Source of the DNA: Hydractinia symbiolongicarpus
Lineage: Eukaryota; Cnidaria; Hydrozoa; Anthoathecata; Hydractiniidae
Length of the DNA: 64,000 bases
Direction of reading: 5' to 3'
Assembly (NCBI RefSeq): GCF_029227915.1
Contig: NC_079879.1
Span: 19,479,001-19,543,000, forward strand
Shown here: one piece after another, positions 50,373-63,607 of the stretch
How the letters are laid out: each line of letters opens with the position of its first letter
Position numbering within the stretch: position 1 is the stretch's first letter
The notes under the pieces: model-generated
What the model saw: only the letters and a program-made list of their open reading frames with translations
The model's database searches: none
Told to the model about the DNA's origin: nothing
Position numbers and translations under genes: made by a program

Positions 50373-50564
50373 TTGAAAGTTTTTCCACTTTCTTTTGTGA
50401 TTTTCTCGACTTTCGAAGTCTTCCTTCTATATTTGATATATACACTAGTTTTACTTGCTTTTGTAGGAAGCAGTGTGCCATTTCCCAATTCAAGACATTT
50501 AAAAAAGTTTCACAAAGAGGTGGTATCAAATCAAAATAATTCTGGACGATACGAACAACGTTAA
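50373..50564 (+). CDS. Doubtful small secreted-peptide frame
   Basis: A 63-codon frame starting MKVFPLSF with a long hydrophobic region to about residue 32. It is followed by a polar basic tail (PFPNSRHLKKFHKEVV, then NQNNSGRYEQR). That is the layout of a signal peptide plus short mature peptide. An acceptor-like TTTTGTAG also precedes GSSVPFPN, so the tail could instead be an exon. Not recognised, and opposite-strand frames overlap it. Chance is quite possible. Confidence 0.2.
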   Translation: MKVFPLSFVIFSTFEVFLLYLIYTLVLLAFVGSSVPFPNSRHLKKFHKEVVSNQNNSGRYEQR

Positions 50565-50586
50565 AGAAGAAGAATATGTTGTCCAT

Positions 50587-52322
50587 GGGCAGAAAATGTA
50601 TACCATTAAATGTAATTCGCCAAAATTTTTTTTAAAAATAGGTATATATAAGAGATAGCGTTGTAAAGATGAAGTGAAATTTCTTGGTAAGAGCAGACCA
50701 CTCAAAGTTAATGAATAGTGGGTATATGTTTACAGTCTGAAATCTCTAGCACAGCATCAAAATATTGTTAACAGATGAAGAGTATATATTGCATATATAC
50801 TGTAAAGTACAAAAAAATATAAGTCACTTAGTGCTTAGTCTTTAGTAGACACCTCGATCCTTTACATTCTCTAACAATACGAGACTGGACTAGAGTTGAC
50901 TAGAGTTTCTCTTTTAGTTATAAGCTAGCTGTAAGCTATATTGCTATATACTGCTTTTTTAATAAAAGAAGCTAGCTAGCCACAACAGTTATTACATTTT
51001 GGCTGTTGCAATGAAAAAAATAAACGAAAACAAGGAAATGGAAGAGTTTTTTTATATTACTTAATCCTTTGGGTAGTCATATAATACTTGCATATATCAT
51101 AAATAATTTCTTCTTGGACCAAAAAAGTACATTTTGTTGATAAAATAGTCTGCGCCTCTTTTTGATACATCACCAACCAATATGGCCGCCAAGCCGACAC
51201 ATTCACCATCAAAATCCGTCATATTTTAAAAACGCGGGATACACGAACATAAAACGGAAAATTCGGTGTCATTCCTAACTCACCCGAGATCGTTTTGGTA
51301 ATATGTTCTAAAAAGTGCATAGTTTCAAATATTCTTAAAACAATTTTCTTTCCACAAACTGCTTCTTCTAACAAAAGAGAAAGTCTGAAAAAATTAACCT
51401 TATACAAAGTTGAATTCAAATTTAAAAATTATTTAAACAGTTTTGTGTACAGGAGTCACAATTTTGTACGTCTCGATTAAAACGACATCATTGTACTCAT
51501 TGTGGAATCTTCAACTTTTGATAGCAGAATTTTTTTGTCTTTGCAAACCACAAAATGTCATGATATGATTCCCATTCAAATGTGGTTAGACCACGTTGAG
51601 ATTAATTACAAATTGCATTCCAATTTATGCAATGGTAAACTTACTTAATGGTAAAGAACCACCATTATACAAATTTTAATAAATACTTTAAACGGGTAGC
51701 TCTCGCTTATGTGTGGCGCCATTACTTAACTTCTGTGTGCCATCAGACAACTGTCTCCCTCAGATCAAAAACAGAATACGTGAACAATGCCCTAGTCGTT
51801 TTCTTAACACTTTCTCCCATTATGAGCGATCTTCGTGCTAACTTTTTAATTTGCTGGTATTTCTGTTGTTGTTTGCTTAAGGTTACTGTAAAGGAAAAAA
51901 CTCACTTGATGAGTAGTCTCAGAAAAACCCTTATAATTTATCAATACTTTTATATTTTTTCTTATTTTTTTTTGTTTCTGAATGCTTGATGAAAGACTTT
52001 TTTGATGGTGTTATTTTCGTGAAATGTTAATTTTCAAAAAAGAAAATATAATGAAATAAACACACCTTTTTTTTCACCGTACGTTATAAAATGGCTTCTT
52101 TTTCCGAACTATACTCAACTCATATATAAATATACTCAACTCATTTTGCACATATTTTCTTAAAGGGTTGAATGATATAACACTTCTGAAAAGGCTTCTT
52201 CCAGAAAAAAGGGATGTTCAAAATATTTTCATGGAATATAAAATATGTCATTCGAAAGATTTTTTTTTTCTATATGTCATGAATGTTTGCAAAAAACCTA
52301 AAAAAAATTGTTTCCTTTACAG
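50587..52322. other. No gene confidently recognised
   Basis: The longest frame, 51648-51989 (+), is hydrophobic and Cys-rich near its middle without a family signature. No splice-consistent gene model was found. Confidence 0.35.
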
Positions 52323-52483
52323 TAACCTTAACAGATACTGCATCTTGCTTAAAGGAACACATAGCTACGAGAAATTCTTCTTTTGTTTTTCTTTTTGTTA
52401 TTTCTGTGGTTGCGTGCATAACAAAATCTGCACTTTGTTTATATAGAAACACTAAACTACAAGACACTTACGCACATTTTTAA
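52323..52483 (+). CDS. Possible terminal exon with a transmembrane segment
   Basis: A pyrimidine-rich acceptor (TTTCCTTTACAG) precedes an open frame reading TLTDTASCLKEHIATRNS. A hydrophobic span (FVFLFVISVVACI) and a short polar tail ending in TAA follow. This is what the last exon of a single-pass membrane protein would look like. No upstream exon could be joined to it, so it remains tentative. Confidence 0.2.
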
Positions 52484-53020
52484 TTCTTCTTTTAATTGTA
52501 ATACTTAATCTAGTGAATATCTCCTTCGTTATCTTTCATTTTATTTTAATTTATTTAGCTTATAAGTTCAATAAACAGCAAATAAACTTAAATCTGTACA
52601 TGTAAAGTTTAATACTTTATAAACAGCCTGACATTTCTAGATTGTTTTAAAAGTTTTACCCAATATGTTTCAGTATTTTACTATGCACTTATTTAATTTC
52701 TCTGCACTCTGCATGGTGTAAACAATGTTTATTATGCAATCGTAACTATCCCGGTATATTTTCTTTCTTGAAAAATGACTAGGCAGAAGACGGGTGATTT
52801 CACTCATTCTTTTATGCGATAACATTTATTTTTTTATCTACAGCTTTCTGCACAGACTTTTTTAATTAATAATGTCAGCGTGAGAAATTTGTAAAACGAA
52901 AGTAATTTTCAGGTTGTGACATTTTTTATTGTTCTACGGCTTTAGCTATACGATACTTTAGCTATACTGCTATAACAATCGAACGTTTTAATGTTATATC
53001 TGAACATCTTTATCTGAACA
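52484..53020. other. No gene recognised
   Basis: A+T-rich sequence without supported features. Confidence 0.5.
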
Positions 53021-53248
53021 TCAACAACAAGTTTTCTGCCAATCACAAATAGATCTCCACTATCTTACAAGGACCAACTTTTAATGACATTGGTCAAACT
53101 AAGGCTCCATACACCATGGCTAAGTTTAGCAGATCAATTTTGCAGCAACAAAACATCCTTAAATGATATCTTCTGCAAATGGATTGATCTTATTTACATC
53201 AAGATGTCTAGTTTAATCATCAGGAAGTTGATAAGAGCACTCTATTAA
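53021..53248 (+). pseudogene. Transposase helix-turn-helix relic (HTH_Tnp_4 / DDE_Tnp_4 type)
   Basis: An uninterrupted frame reads LSYKDQLLMTLVKLRL, then LSLADQFCSNKTSLNDIFCK and WIDLIYIKM. This follows the helix-turn-helix that precedes the DDE_Tnp_4 nuclease in PIF/ISL2EU-like transposases (pattern LS..DQLLLTLMKLRL...LA..F.IS.STVS.IF..W). The frame stops soon after (ALY then TAA), and no nuclease domain follows in any frame I read, so it is a fragment. It has no start codon in good context. Confidence 0.5.
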
Positions 53249-53708
53249 CCCACAAATGTTCAGCTTGATTCGATATCGTTCTTTAGCTTCTGCCGGTAAA
53301 TCTTCTGTATTATAAGAAGCCATATATAACAACTAATAATTAAATCATAAAAAAAAACGACAGTATGGCAAAAAACGCTGGAAACAATGTCTTAATCTAG
53401 CTAAACGTCCCATATTTCCTCCTGCACACTGCAGTTTGTTTATGTTGCAGCAGTTCTCGCATGACTTTTGCGCTTTCCGATTTCCCGAAATATTCCAGTT
53501 TTATACCTAACGCGGAACGGAAATATTCTAAATATTATATTATAGAGCTGCCAGCTGTGCTGCTATATTAGAGTCAGCCTGGCTAGGATCTTTTTATTAG
53601 TTTTGTGATGGTTCATTTAAGGAAAAATTCGTCTTTTTTTTAGTCTAAAATTAGTAATCTACCTAGCTAGTTATTTGTTAATTGCTTAGTTTTGAAAGAG
53701 CTTTATCC
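53249..53708. other. Spacer upstream of the four-exon gene
   Basis: No coding feature. It includes the presumed promoter and 5' untranslated region of the gene starting at 53709. No clear TATA box stands out. Confidence 0.3.
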
Positions 53709-54271
53709 ATGCCTACCACAGCATCTCATAATAAACTTCAAAGGTAAGCTCATCTTTTAAGAGTATTACAGTTGCCATTGTTGTCAGCTGAACTAAACAA
53801 TACCTTCTTTTTATAAATTTTCTTGTTTCTCCAGCATTCAAAACCATAACTTATTTATTTAGTCCTGACTTCATGTCGCCAGCAGATGTAAACTTCACTC
53901 CAAAAGTGAACTATAACTTGAGGTATCTACATATATTGATGCATTAGCTCTTTTCACTGAACCTGAAATCTTATGTCAACCTAATCTTGAGTTGTTTTTT
54001 TTTTGTTCTTGCCTTATTTCCAGCCACAAAAGATCTTCATTTATTTTCAGAAATGTACGTCCACAGGACAATTTTAAATTAACTTCCACACCTGCGGGGC
54101 AATATCCATGGTAAGAACACCTTTGAACATAGTTTTCATTTAGCCCTTCCCGGTACTGGAATTTTTTTTTTTACTATTTCTAGGATACGCGTTTTAGGCA
54201 AAAAGTCTTTAGAAGATACTTCTAGAGACTATTATGTATTTCGTTACTTTCAGTTTCGACTTCTAGTGTAG
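53709..54271 (+). CDS. Small four-exon gene, protein family not recognised
   Basis: Exons 53709-53743, 53863-53922, 54024-54110 and 54184-54271 encode 89 residues. All three introns are GT-AG and all junctions are in phase 2 (AG|T, AG|C, TG|G), with donors GTAAGC, GTATCT and GTAAGA and pyrimidine-rich acceptors. The frame stays open across every junction. The protein starts MPTTASHNKLQ and is polar. It contains SPADVNFTPK, a basic patch SHKRSSFIFRNVRP and TSTPAGQYPWIRV, and ends YYVFRYFQFRLLV. There is no signal peptide or membrane span. The SP and TP dipeptides could be proline-directed kinase sites (inference). AATAAA follows the stop immediately. I do not recognise a family, and it could be the 5' part of a longer alternatively spliced gene. 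Confidence 0.5.
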
Positions 54272-54277
54272 AATAAA
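54272..54277 (+). terminator. Polyadenylation signal of the four-exon gene
   Basis: AATAAA directly after the stop codon of the gene above, giving a very short 3' untranslated region. Confidence 0.4.
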
Positions 54278-54576
54278 CTTTAACAACTTTCTCAAGCATG
54301 TACAAATTGTATATGAAGTATTTTTTTAAAAAAATACTCATAAAGCATTATCTAAGCCCCGGTTCGACTCTGGTAGTAGACAATTCACTAAATACTGTAA
54401 GTATGGGAAAGTTGGCAATCCGTCTATTAGCCATGCTTAGATTGTGCTTATGAGACCAGAACCTATATGCTCAGTTAGTGTTTCAGACCAGCAAATATTT
54501 TTAGTGTAGCAATTATCCCAGACTACAACTTTTCAGTTTTTCATAAGGTGATGAACTTAGCTGTACCGATGACGGC

Positions 54577-54641
54577 ATTATTATTGTTATTGTTATTGTT
54601 ATTGTTGATGTTATTGTTATTGTTATTGTTATTGTTATTGT
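54577..54641. repeat. ATTGTT microsatellite
   Basis: About ten TTATTG units with one interruption (GTTGATG). Confidence 0.9.
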
Positions 54642-54733
54642 AAAACTTCAGTTGCACAAACTGCTATAAATGTTTGTCCTGCGTCAATGTATGTGCGTAT
54701 GTATCGAAATTAGTAAAATAAGTATATATAAAA

Positions 54734-56370
<1,637 letters not shown>

Positions 56371-57914
56371 ACTTTTCTACTTTAAGAAAGTGTTTGTGAT
56401 GGTGATACCAAGATGGATATGTACGTTTATTATTTTATTATTTGCTTCAATGTTTTTGAAATTTAAAAAATCGATCATTTTTTCTCTCCAGTGGGGTTAA
56501 GGATGATCAAGGTGAACATCGACATAAATTAAGCAACAACGATTTGTCATCGAATGGTACATTCTCAACCACGCACGCACAACGAAATATAATGTACGCT
56601 GTTCGTAAAAAATGGTAATGTTGACAACAGCAATAATTACCACATTGCAAGAGTACACCAAGACTACTATAAATATAACATGCAAACTTTTAGAATGCGT
56701 TGATCTAATATAAGAACAGCCTATGCAATATTTCAATATGTGTCGAGAGAGATTGTATCTGATAAGATCAACATGTCTCAATATTAACACAAGCTAAAAA
56801 GACAAAAGAAAATATGCAATAACTATTATAAAAATTACAATAATCTTAAAGTAACTATTACGTTACACAATATTCAAACAAACTGATTGAAGTTCGATCA
56901 AAAAAAACAAACCCCTCAAACAGTTTTACTGAGCATTTAATAAAAAAGTCCTGCGAAATTTGATAATCATCTTGTCTCGCTGATTTGGGGGAACAGTCGC
57001 TGCTATTAATTAAATCAATCTTGGTAAAACTAGGCTGCTACGTACGAATTTTTTTAACCAGTGTATAGCATTTAATATTATTCAAAATATCTGTATTCTT
57101 ACAAATCTTCTTTCAAAGTCTGTGGTTCAACTGCGCACACAATAATCACAGCATTGCTTAAGTATTTATAGTCCAAGATAAAAAAGAAGTTGATGCAACT
57201 CAAAATTTTACCCATATTATATACAAATTATATACGCCCGCAATATTGACATCTTTAAATTGGCTTCCCTTTCCTCCTCAAAAATTGATTAAACTTTATG
57301 GAGAGAACGCTAAACGATGGTAGCCGATAATATCTAGCTATAAACTTAGAAACACAGCTTTAAATAAAAAAGATGACTTACCGTAAATCCTCTAATAAAC
57401 GCCCCCTTTTTAAATGCCCCTGTAATACACGTTTCCTTTAGAAAGGCTGTTTAAAGGAGAAATATCACCAGACGCCTTTTTATGGGTAAAGAAATTAAAA
57501 GTGTTAAGCTGTTCTCGGTTAAAGAGGCTACGAACGGTTGTTTTATTTTTTGACTTTAATGACTTACACAAAAGTGGAGCTAGCGGCGGTGAAAAAGTTT
57601 ATGACCACTGAAGAAACAAAAACAACAACTTAAATATCTTCTTAAATATCATATTGGGCATCCGAATATAACTAAAAAGAACAAAAACTTCCCTACAGAT
57701 ATTGGATATCTTTCATATAGTTAACAGTTTTTAAAGCGTAGTTATTAAGTTATTATTTTCTTATTCACTTTGTTCAACCGAATATAACAGCCTTATTGTC
57801 TACGTAATCTCTTCAAGACTTAGAAAGAAATGAAATTTTAGTGAGTGGAGTCAAATTTGGTACTCTGTGCTTAAAAGTAGGGGTGGTTTCAAAGTCCTAA
57901 TGTCTGAGATACAA
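56371..57914. other. No gene recognised; one MITE-like end
   Basis: Near 57380-57430 the sequence ACCGTAAATCCTCTAATAAACG followed by CCCCC looks like one end of a MITE related to the patches near 6.99 and 40.42 kb. Nothing else is supported; the - strand frame at 56497-56790 has no motif. Confidence 0.4.
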
Positions 57915-58933
57915 AGAGCAAAGCACTTATGTTATCCTCAACATACCCGTCTTTTGGCTGGCCTGACTTTCAACGTCCATGTCGTTTGAACAACCGATCG
58001 TAACTCCACTGTTAGCTGCTGCAGAAGCACCGCCTGAACGAAGTTTGTGTGATTCGAAATTCCTTGGATCTGAACCTATATCTCTAATCACATCTAAAAA
58101 CATTTCTCTTGCTCTCGTGTACGAGATAGGCTTTTTATTACTTTCCGGGAATGTTAATTCCCTGTGGTTATTGCTGGAAAAATAAATTTTCAGCAATTTC
58201 TGCCTTTACTAAATACTGCTTAAGATTCTTAACGGGACACAAGTCGGATTTATTTTCTGCAAAAAACACCGTTGAACCTTTTCTATAAACGTCGGTTTTG
58301 CTTTTGCTAATGAAAAGTGTCATGTACGTGTCAAAGAAAATGATTTCAGATCGACTTAAGTTCCCAATTTCGTTAAATCTTAAGAAGCCACTAAAGCCTA
58401 CAAAGCATATCACTAGTGTTCTTAAATTCTTTAAATCGACATTTTCACCTCATAAATAATTAAAAATCGAATTAAGGTGGTCTACTGTTATAGGATAGAA
58501 AGATCCTATAACAGTAGACCGGCTTCACTTGCTCTATCTTCATTTTCTTTGCCCCCTCAAGCATGTTTTTAACGATAGGAGCTTCGCAAGGATCATGACC
58601 TGAAATGATGTTGTGGTGAAATTTGATGGCATAGAAACAGCTTTCGATAATACTAATAGACGCATCACCTTGAATTAAGTTCAACAGAAATAATGCCACC
58701 TGGAATTCGTCGGCTGGGAAACATTTTATTGAGTACCTCTTGGCCCGATCTTTCCAAAGGTAAAATAAACAAGTATACTTCTTTAGAGTTGTTGGTTCTC
58801 GACATTTGTCCAAAACACTTGGAATTTGATCAGCTAGTACTTTAAGCTCTTTATTCGCATTTCCAGAAGTTTGTTTTTCAACGTAAGATGTGACAAAGTC
58901 TGAATTCAGAGGATGAATATAATTATTATGCAT
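57915..58933 (-). pseudogene. Broken tyrosine recombinase (XerD-like phage-integrase fold)
   Basis: Three frames on the - strand (58933-58472, 58413-58168, 58196-57927) form one recombinase of about 340 codons. The first holds the helical core-binding domain (TTLKKYTCLFYLWKDRA through PIVKNMLEGAKKMK). The second has GFSGFLRFNEI with the first catalytic Arg, and SKTDVYRKG. The third has ISYTRAREM and HKLRSGG (His and second Arg). Beyond a one-base shift, FKRHGR and DGYVE supply the remaining His and the Tyr nucleophile, with the Trp after HGR replaced by a TGA stop. A palindromic insertion at about 58477-58518 causes another break. Such genes are common in cnidarian genomes as mobile-element recombinases. 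This copy is inactive. Family assignment (Crypton-, DIRS- or other-derived) is open. Confidence 0.8.
58477..58518. repeat. Perfect 18-bp inverted repeat inside the recombinase relic
   Basis: GGTCTACTGTTATAGGAT, six bases, then its exact reverse complement. One arm fits the recombinase reading frame (continuing to ..VDHLNSIF), the other does not. This indicates that a short stretch was copied in inverted orientation. Confidence 0.9.
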
Positions 58934-59954
58934 TTACACTCATCTTTTAGTACAACACCTGTTTTTTGCAATTCTGCTAACCTACTTTGTTAACCTAAGC
59001 AATCCTGCTAATTTTATTACGTTTTGCACAACCGGCAACATATTATCTTAACACAGTCGCTTTAATGCCCAGTATACATCTCCAATCCAGCTGATTCTAC
59101 CTTCCTTAAAATAATAAGCGACCCAAAGTTTATATCCAATAGCCATCTGTACTCCTGCTAATGCTACCTTCCTCTTAAACTAGGGCGATTGTGTTTCCAC
59201 AGCAGTAGGTATCTGCACAACTGCTGACCTACATATTTCGTAACAATTCATGATGCAAAATTTTGTATCTATCATAAAATTACTATCTCGGTTTTACGAA
59301 AATGCTATTCTTAGCGCAATCGTTGGGCTTTTAAAAGCAGCAGAGCCAATAAGCGTATCACGGTTATTTCCCAATCTAACATAATCGCTAGTGTTTTAAA
59401 AAACACGGTATTCTTTGACAAACGTCCTAAATTTCGAATCTGAGTTTAATTAACGGCCAAAATTTTGCAGATTTTCAGTAACAACCAGCATACCTATAGC
59501 TTTTGACGCTTCCATGTGACTTAAAGTTCTGTTCACTAATGACTTAGGCGGGTCTAAGTAGTTATTTTCATTTCCTCATTTTCGGTATTCGTACGTATTT
59601 GCAATTCCTAATATACTCAATATTACATAACTGCAACATAACTCAGGTTACAGCAGATTTCCCGTCTATACTTCCTAATAGTGGCACAATTATTCTTAGC
59701 TCGTGTAAGCATTTTAAGATTTAATTCCTTGCTGAGATAGGTATAAGATTCTATGTCAGTCAGCCAATCTTTATATTACTTTATTACTTTTTGAGTAATT
59801 TCATCAACTTACAAGACACGAATAGAATTGTAATCGTATCTTGCAATCGTAGGAATGTGGACTAATTTAAAAAGAAGTTTTAATTTCAGCAAGTTAGTAC
59901 AAAATGATTCACAGCACCTCTTTGCAGTTATTGTGATAATATTGGTAAAGTGTT
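58934..59954. other. No gene recognised
   Basis: Sequence between the recombinase relic and duplication block B. No supported exon or repeat terminus. Confidence 0.45.
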
Positions 59955-60073
59955 TCAAAAACATTTTGATTCCATGAACTATCTATTCAGTCTAATTCGT
60001 CACACGTAATCATTGTAAAATGAATTCAATTAAACTACGAGGCGACAATTTGCACTCAATAATAACATAAAAC

Positions 60074-60271
60074 CTAATGGTTAATCATGTCTCCCTGATA
60101 TGAAATCCACTGGACAAGTATCTCTTCATCAAATCTTAGTATATATTTTTCTGGCACGCAGATGCTAAAGTCAATAAGCTTACTGCCGAAAAGTAAACAA
60201 ATAACGTTACGCGGGAATTCATCTATGGCATAGTCAAAGCAAATTCTTGTAAATGTAAATGTGGCTATCAA
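60074..60271 (-). CDS. Conserved duplicated reading frame, unknown (copy B)
   Basis: A 65-codon frame matching the central part of the frame at 38551-38892 (ICFDYAIDEFPRNVICLLFG, ICVPEKYILRFDEEI). It has amino-acid replacements but no frameshift over about 45 codons. Upstream an in-frame stop (TAA before KTGIL) replaces the copy A extension, and the C-terminus differs (SYQGDMINH). The donor-like GTAAGC after CLLFG is retained. Family not recognised. It lies about 450 bases downstream of the Ly6 gene B stop on the same strand. Confidence 0.3.
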   Translation of the reverse strand: MIATFTFTRICFDYAIDEFPRNVICLLFGSKLIDFSICVPEKYILRFDEEILVQWISYQGDMINH

Positions 60272-60718
60272 AATACCGGTTTTTTACTTTGTCATCAAAA
60301 AATCCATATTTACCAACTCAGGGCGCGATCAAACTACACCATGCATTTTTCTACACTTTTTATAGTTAATTTGAAGAAAATGAAACGGGGTTTATCTTTC
60401 ATTTTTGTCGTATTATTTACCGTTACATTCAATAGCTATATTCTCCATATACAGAGGTAAAAAGGGGAGGGGGGATACTTTTTACAAATCGGCTATATCA
60501 ATTTTAGATATATCTATTGAAAGCGGTGTATTTTAAAACTATGCTGGATGCGCAGTACACTAAGTATGTACAAATTTGCTGCATGTTGGTGTTTGTTTAT
60601 ATTTCACTCAAACGCATATTTTCTAAAAGCTAGGAGGTTTAAATATCACACACAAAATTATACTTCCGAAAAAAGAAAATTTGACAACGTGATCTAAGCT
60701 AGATAAATCTCTCTAAAA

Positions 60719-62004
60719 TTACAAAAACGAAACACATATAAACATCATAACAATTCCAACAAGTTTAGCATTGGCAACGAAAAAGTATCCATCATTCGTC
60801 GATTCTTCATTGCATTTATCGCTATTGCAGCAGTAACTCTGTATAAAAATAAAGAAAGAAATACTAAAGCTTAATTTTTTTATATTCACTAACACACTGA
60901 TTTAAAATATATACCTTCAAACCTATATGTACCAACCTGTCCACGGAGCAATCGATCTGTTCTATTTTAAAACACTAGTCTTAGAAAGGTTAAACGGGGG
61001 TAGGGTAATTTTTTGATAAAGAGGGTGTGGGACGTAATTTTGTTAAAACAAATATTTATAATAAGATCACCTTGCAACTGATAAATTTTATGCCGGGTAT
61101 ACTCTTTTTCATCTCATCTTCTTGAGTTTCGCAGAATGATTCACACGCTATACCTAGGGTGCACATAAAGAATTCTATTGTCATTGTCTCGACCCTGCTC
61201 ATTATTGTTATAGAAGCAGTCCCTTTTGCTGCCAAGCATGTTGTGTTCGTAATACGTTGGGGACATTCAGAGAGTGTTTTGGTTTGGTTTGCGTTTGTGT
61301 TTTGATAGCACTTCAACGCATCTCCTAAAAGGAAGAAATGGGATTAAGGAAAGGATGCCAACACAATTGTTTAACAATTCCGTTGAAGCTTGACTTTTTT
61401 TGAGAACATTCCTCGAAGGAGAGTGATTCATTGCAACAAACCCTTGCAATCACATGACGAGCTATAATTTTAAGTCACCTTTAATCATGTGACTCGTTTG
61501 TAGAATCTTGATTTTCTTGTAGCATTTTGTAGCGTGTGCCAGTAAGTCACACTGACTGTGCCAGGTAATCAATGTGAATGACTGGAAAACGCTGACTGCA
61601 ACTCGTTTTCAACAGGCTATTAGCATGGTGTTCCAGAATAGCGTGTGAAGCGCTTAAAATTCTGATTTTTAAGTCGCCTACGTTTAGACTAAAATTGCTA
61701 AATATTTATACTTTCACTATTTTTTTCAAACTAGGCTAGAATTAAAAATTCTTGTTTTTAATCTGAAAATTTTTCTGTTCATGGGTTATTGTTTTTCCCT
61801 AAATCACTACATTTGTCCACTTAAATTTTTTGCAAAATGTTTGTATAAAGGTTAAAATTAGGGTTGCAATTCTTCAAGCCGCATCAGCTTCTTGTTCTTC
61901 TTAAATCTAAAACCGGAATTAGGTTCAAGAAAAAATAGAAACTTACCCATCTGGGAGAATGCAAGAACGAAGCATGCAGCCAGAACTGTTTTCTGCATTT
62001 TCAT
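60719..62004 (-). CDS. Ly6/uPAR-like GPI-anchored protein, copy B (three exons)
   Basis: Exons on the - strand are 62004-61947, 61324-61071 and 60838-60719, giving 143 residues. Exons 1 and 2 have exactly the same lengths as in copy A (58 and 254 bases), and intron phases and splice sites match (donors GTAAGT and GTGATC). Signal peptide MKMQKTVLAACFVLAFSQMG. The mature part starts DALKCYQN, and ten cysteines are kept, ending SYCCNSDKCNEE. The GPI-type hydrophobic tail (VGIVMMFICVSFL) is five residues shorter than in A. Many replacements between the cysteines, all frames open, suggest a functional diverged paralog. The AATAAA found behind gene A is not present at the matching place here. Confidence 0.86.
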
Positions 62005-62117
62005 ATTAGTGTTTCTCGATCTGTTGTAACATGCAAATGAACTTTACAACTTCGAACAACGCCTTTTTCAAATGGTAGTTTATCTCGCTGATTAAATAAA
62101 ACATTGCTCATCGAGAT

Positions 62118-62124
62118 CTTTATA
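62118..62124 (-). promoter_or_regulatory. Putative TATA box of Ly6 gene B
   Basis: TATAAAG on the - strand, 114 bases before the start codon, at the position equivalent to that of gene A and in conserved surroundings. Confidence 0.6.
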
Positions 62125-63607
62125 CAGGCAATTAAAACACAATAACCATAGCGCTGTCATTATGTTTTCAAAACATATGTCGACTGTATTTCAGTACGGG
62201 TGTTCTCAATCTACCTAAAAATTCTTCTTTCTTATCTAGTTATTGAAAAAAAATGTGTATATAAAGTGATTTATTGAAAATTTCAAACCACCTGGTTTGC
62301 ACTATTAATGACCTTCGTTTTTAAAGCTATTTAAGTCCTCAGTAATTTCTAAAAGTAGACGCACCCCCTGTTTCTTAGAATCTATCATAACAAAGTGATC
62401 TATGTCTATATCTGGTTGTCTTCTCTAGATGTCGTAAAAAATTTTAATTCATTGCATTATTACTATTCTGTCCTAGGTTGTTCAATTTTCAATCTAAGTC
62501 AATTAATTCATTTCTTTGTTCAACCATAGTTCAACAGCGAATGAAATTATTTATTATTCATCATAAAGTATTATTATTTCGTACGAAGTAAGTAGTAGTT
62601 ATCACACAGTGTGAAGAAAAACATTGGAAAATGTTTGGAGTTTTTCAGGTTCCCGTTAAAAGTACGAAAAATGAAAAGCTGAAAAAAATTATGACGAGAC
62701 CAGCAGAAATTCACATACGCCCGCGGATAAAATAATTTTAATTATTACAAGCTTTCTTTGTCCTACAATGACTAACAATAATTTTCGACTTATTCATAGT
62801 AGTTTTGTTAGTACAAAATTTTAAAAATCCATTCTTTTTTTTTTGCTGTCTTTGTTATAAAACCCACTAACACATGGACATTTAGAAGTTGCGTAGGGAT
62901 TTTTGTTGCGTTTTCTCTTTTACTTTTACTTTTACCATAGTTTACATTTTTGTACAGCCCAGCCTTGTTTTTATATTATAAAAAATAATCTCGGTATTTT
63001 TGTGTTTAATAAAACCGCAAATAACCTTATATAGGCAGTGTACATTTTTTGAATACCATAATGCTTTTTTATCGAATAGTGCTATTTCTGCCATAAAATA
63101 GCAAACATGGACCAACTGAACCTCTCAATATTTGACAGGATGCCTTCACCCATAATGTCTAAATAAAATTACGGGCTTTAAGTATTGCTTTACTGAAAAT
63201 TGGGATGTTGCTATTGTCTACTTGTTGCTGTAATTTGTATAGTGTGCGCTATATTCACACTTTCGAAATCAAGGACAAACAATTAGTAACACTATTCAAG
63301 AGTCATTGATGGTTTGCAATTAATTCTGGAATTTAATTTTGTTAATTATCACGGTCTTGTTTTCCAAGATTAGATAAAATAACTTCGCTACCAAGGCTTG
63401 ACACTCAGCATTTCACATGAGAATTGCTAAATTCTATCTTACAAGCTAAGAAAGAAAGATCTTTCAGAACATCCTTCTAAATTCACCATTCACAGAAACT
63501 TTATTGCTTACGTCAGCAAATTTAACTGCCACAATAACTATTCTTATACCCAGCTGCAAATTCAGGAAAATATTATTTATTTTTTGGGCGTTATACTCTC
63601 GTTTCAG

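Larger units (their letters stand above)
59955..63607. repeat. Segmental duplication block B
   Basis: Direct, largely collinear copy of block A. 59955-60635 matches 38505-39190, 60640-62690 matches 45795-47840, and 63205-63607 matches 49175-49613. Block B is uninterrupted at the place where A is split by 6.6 kb. 62.70-63.20 kb differs from A, which carries an AGACGTC-rich element there. The copies have many substitutions and small indels, so the duplication is not recent. Confidence 0.88.

Noticed and set aside
54355-54385. tRNA B-box-like GGTTCGACTCT
   Set aside because: No A box, cloverleaf or acceptor stem can be formed around it.
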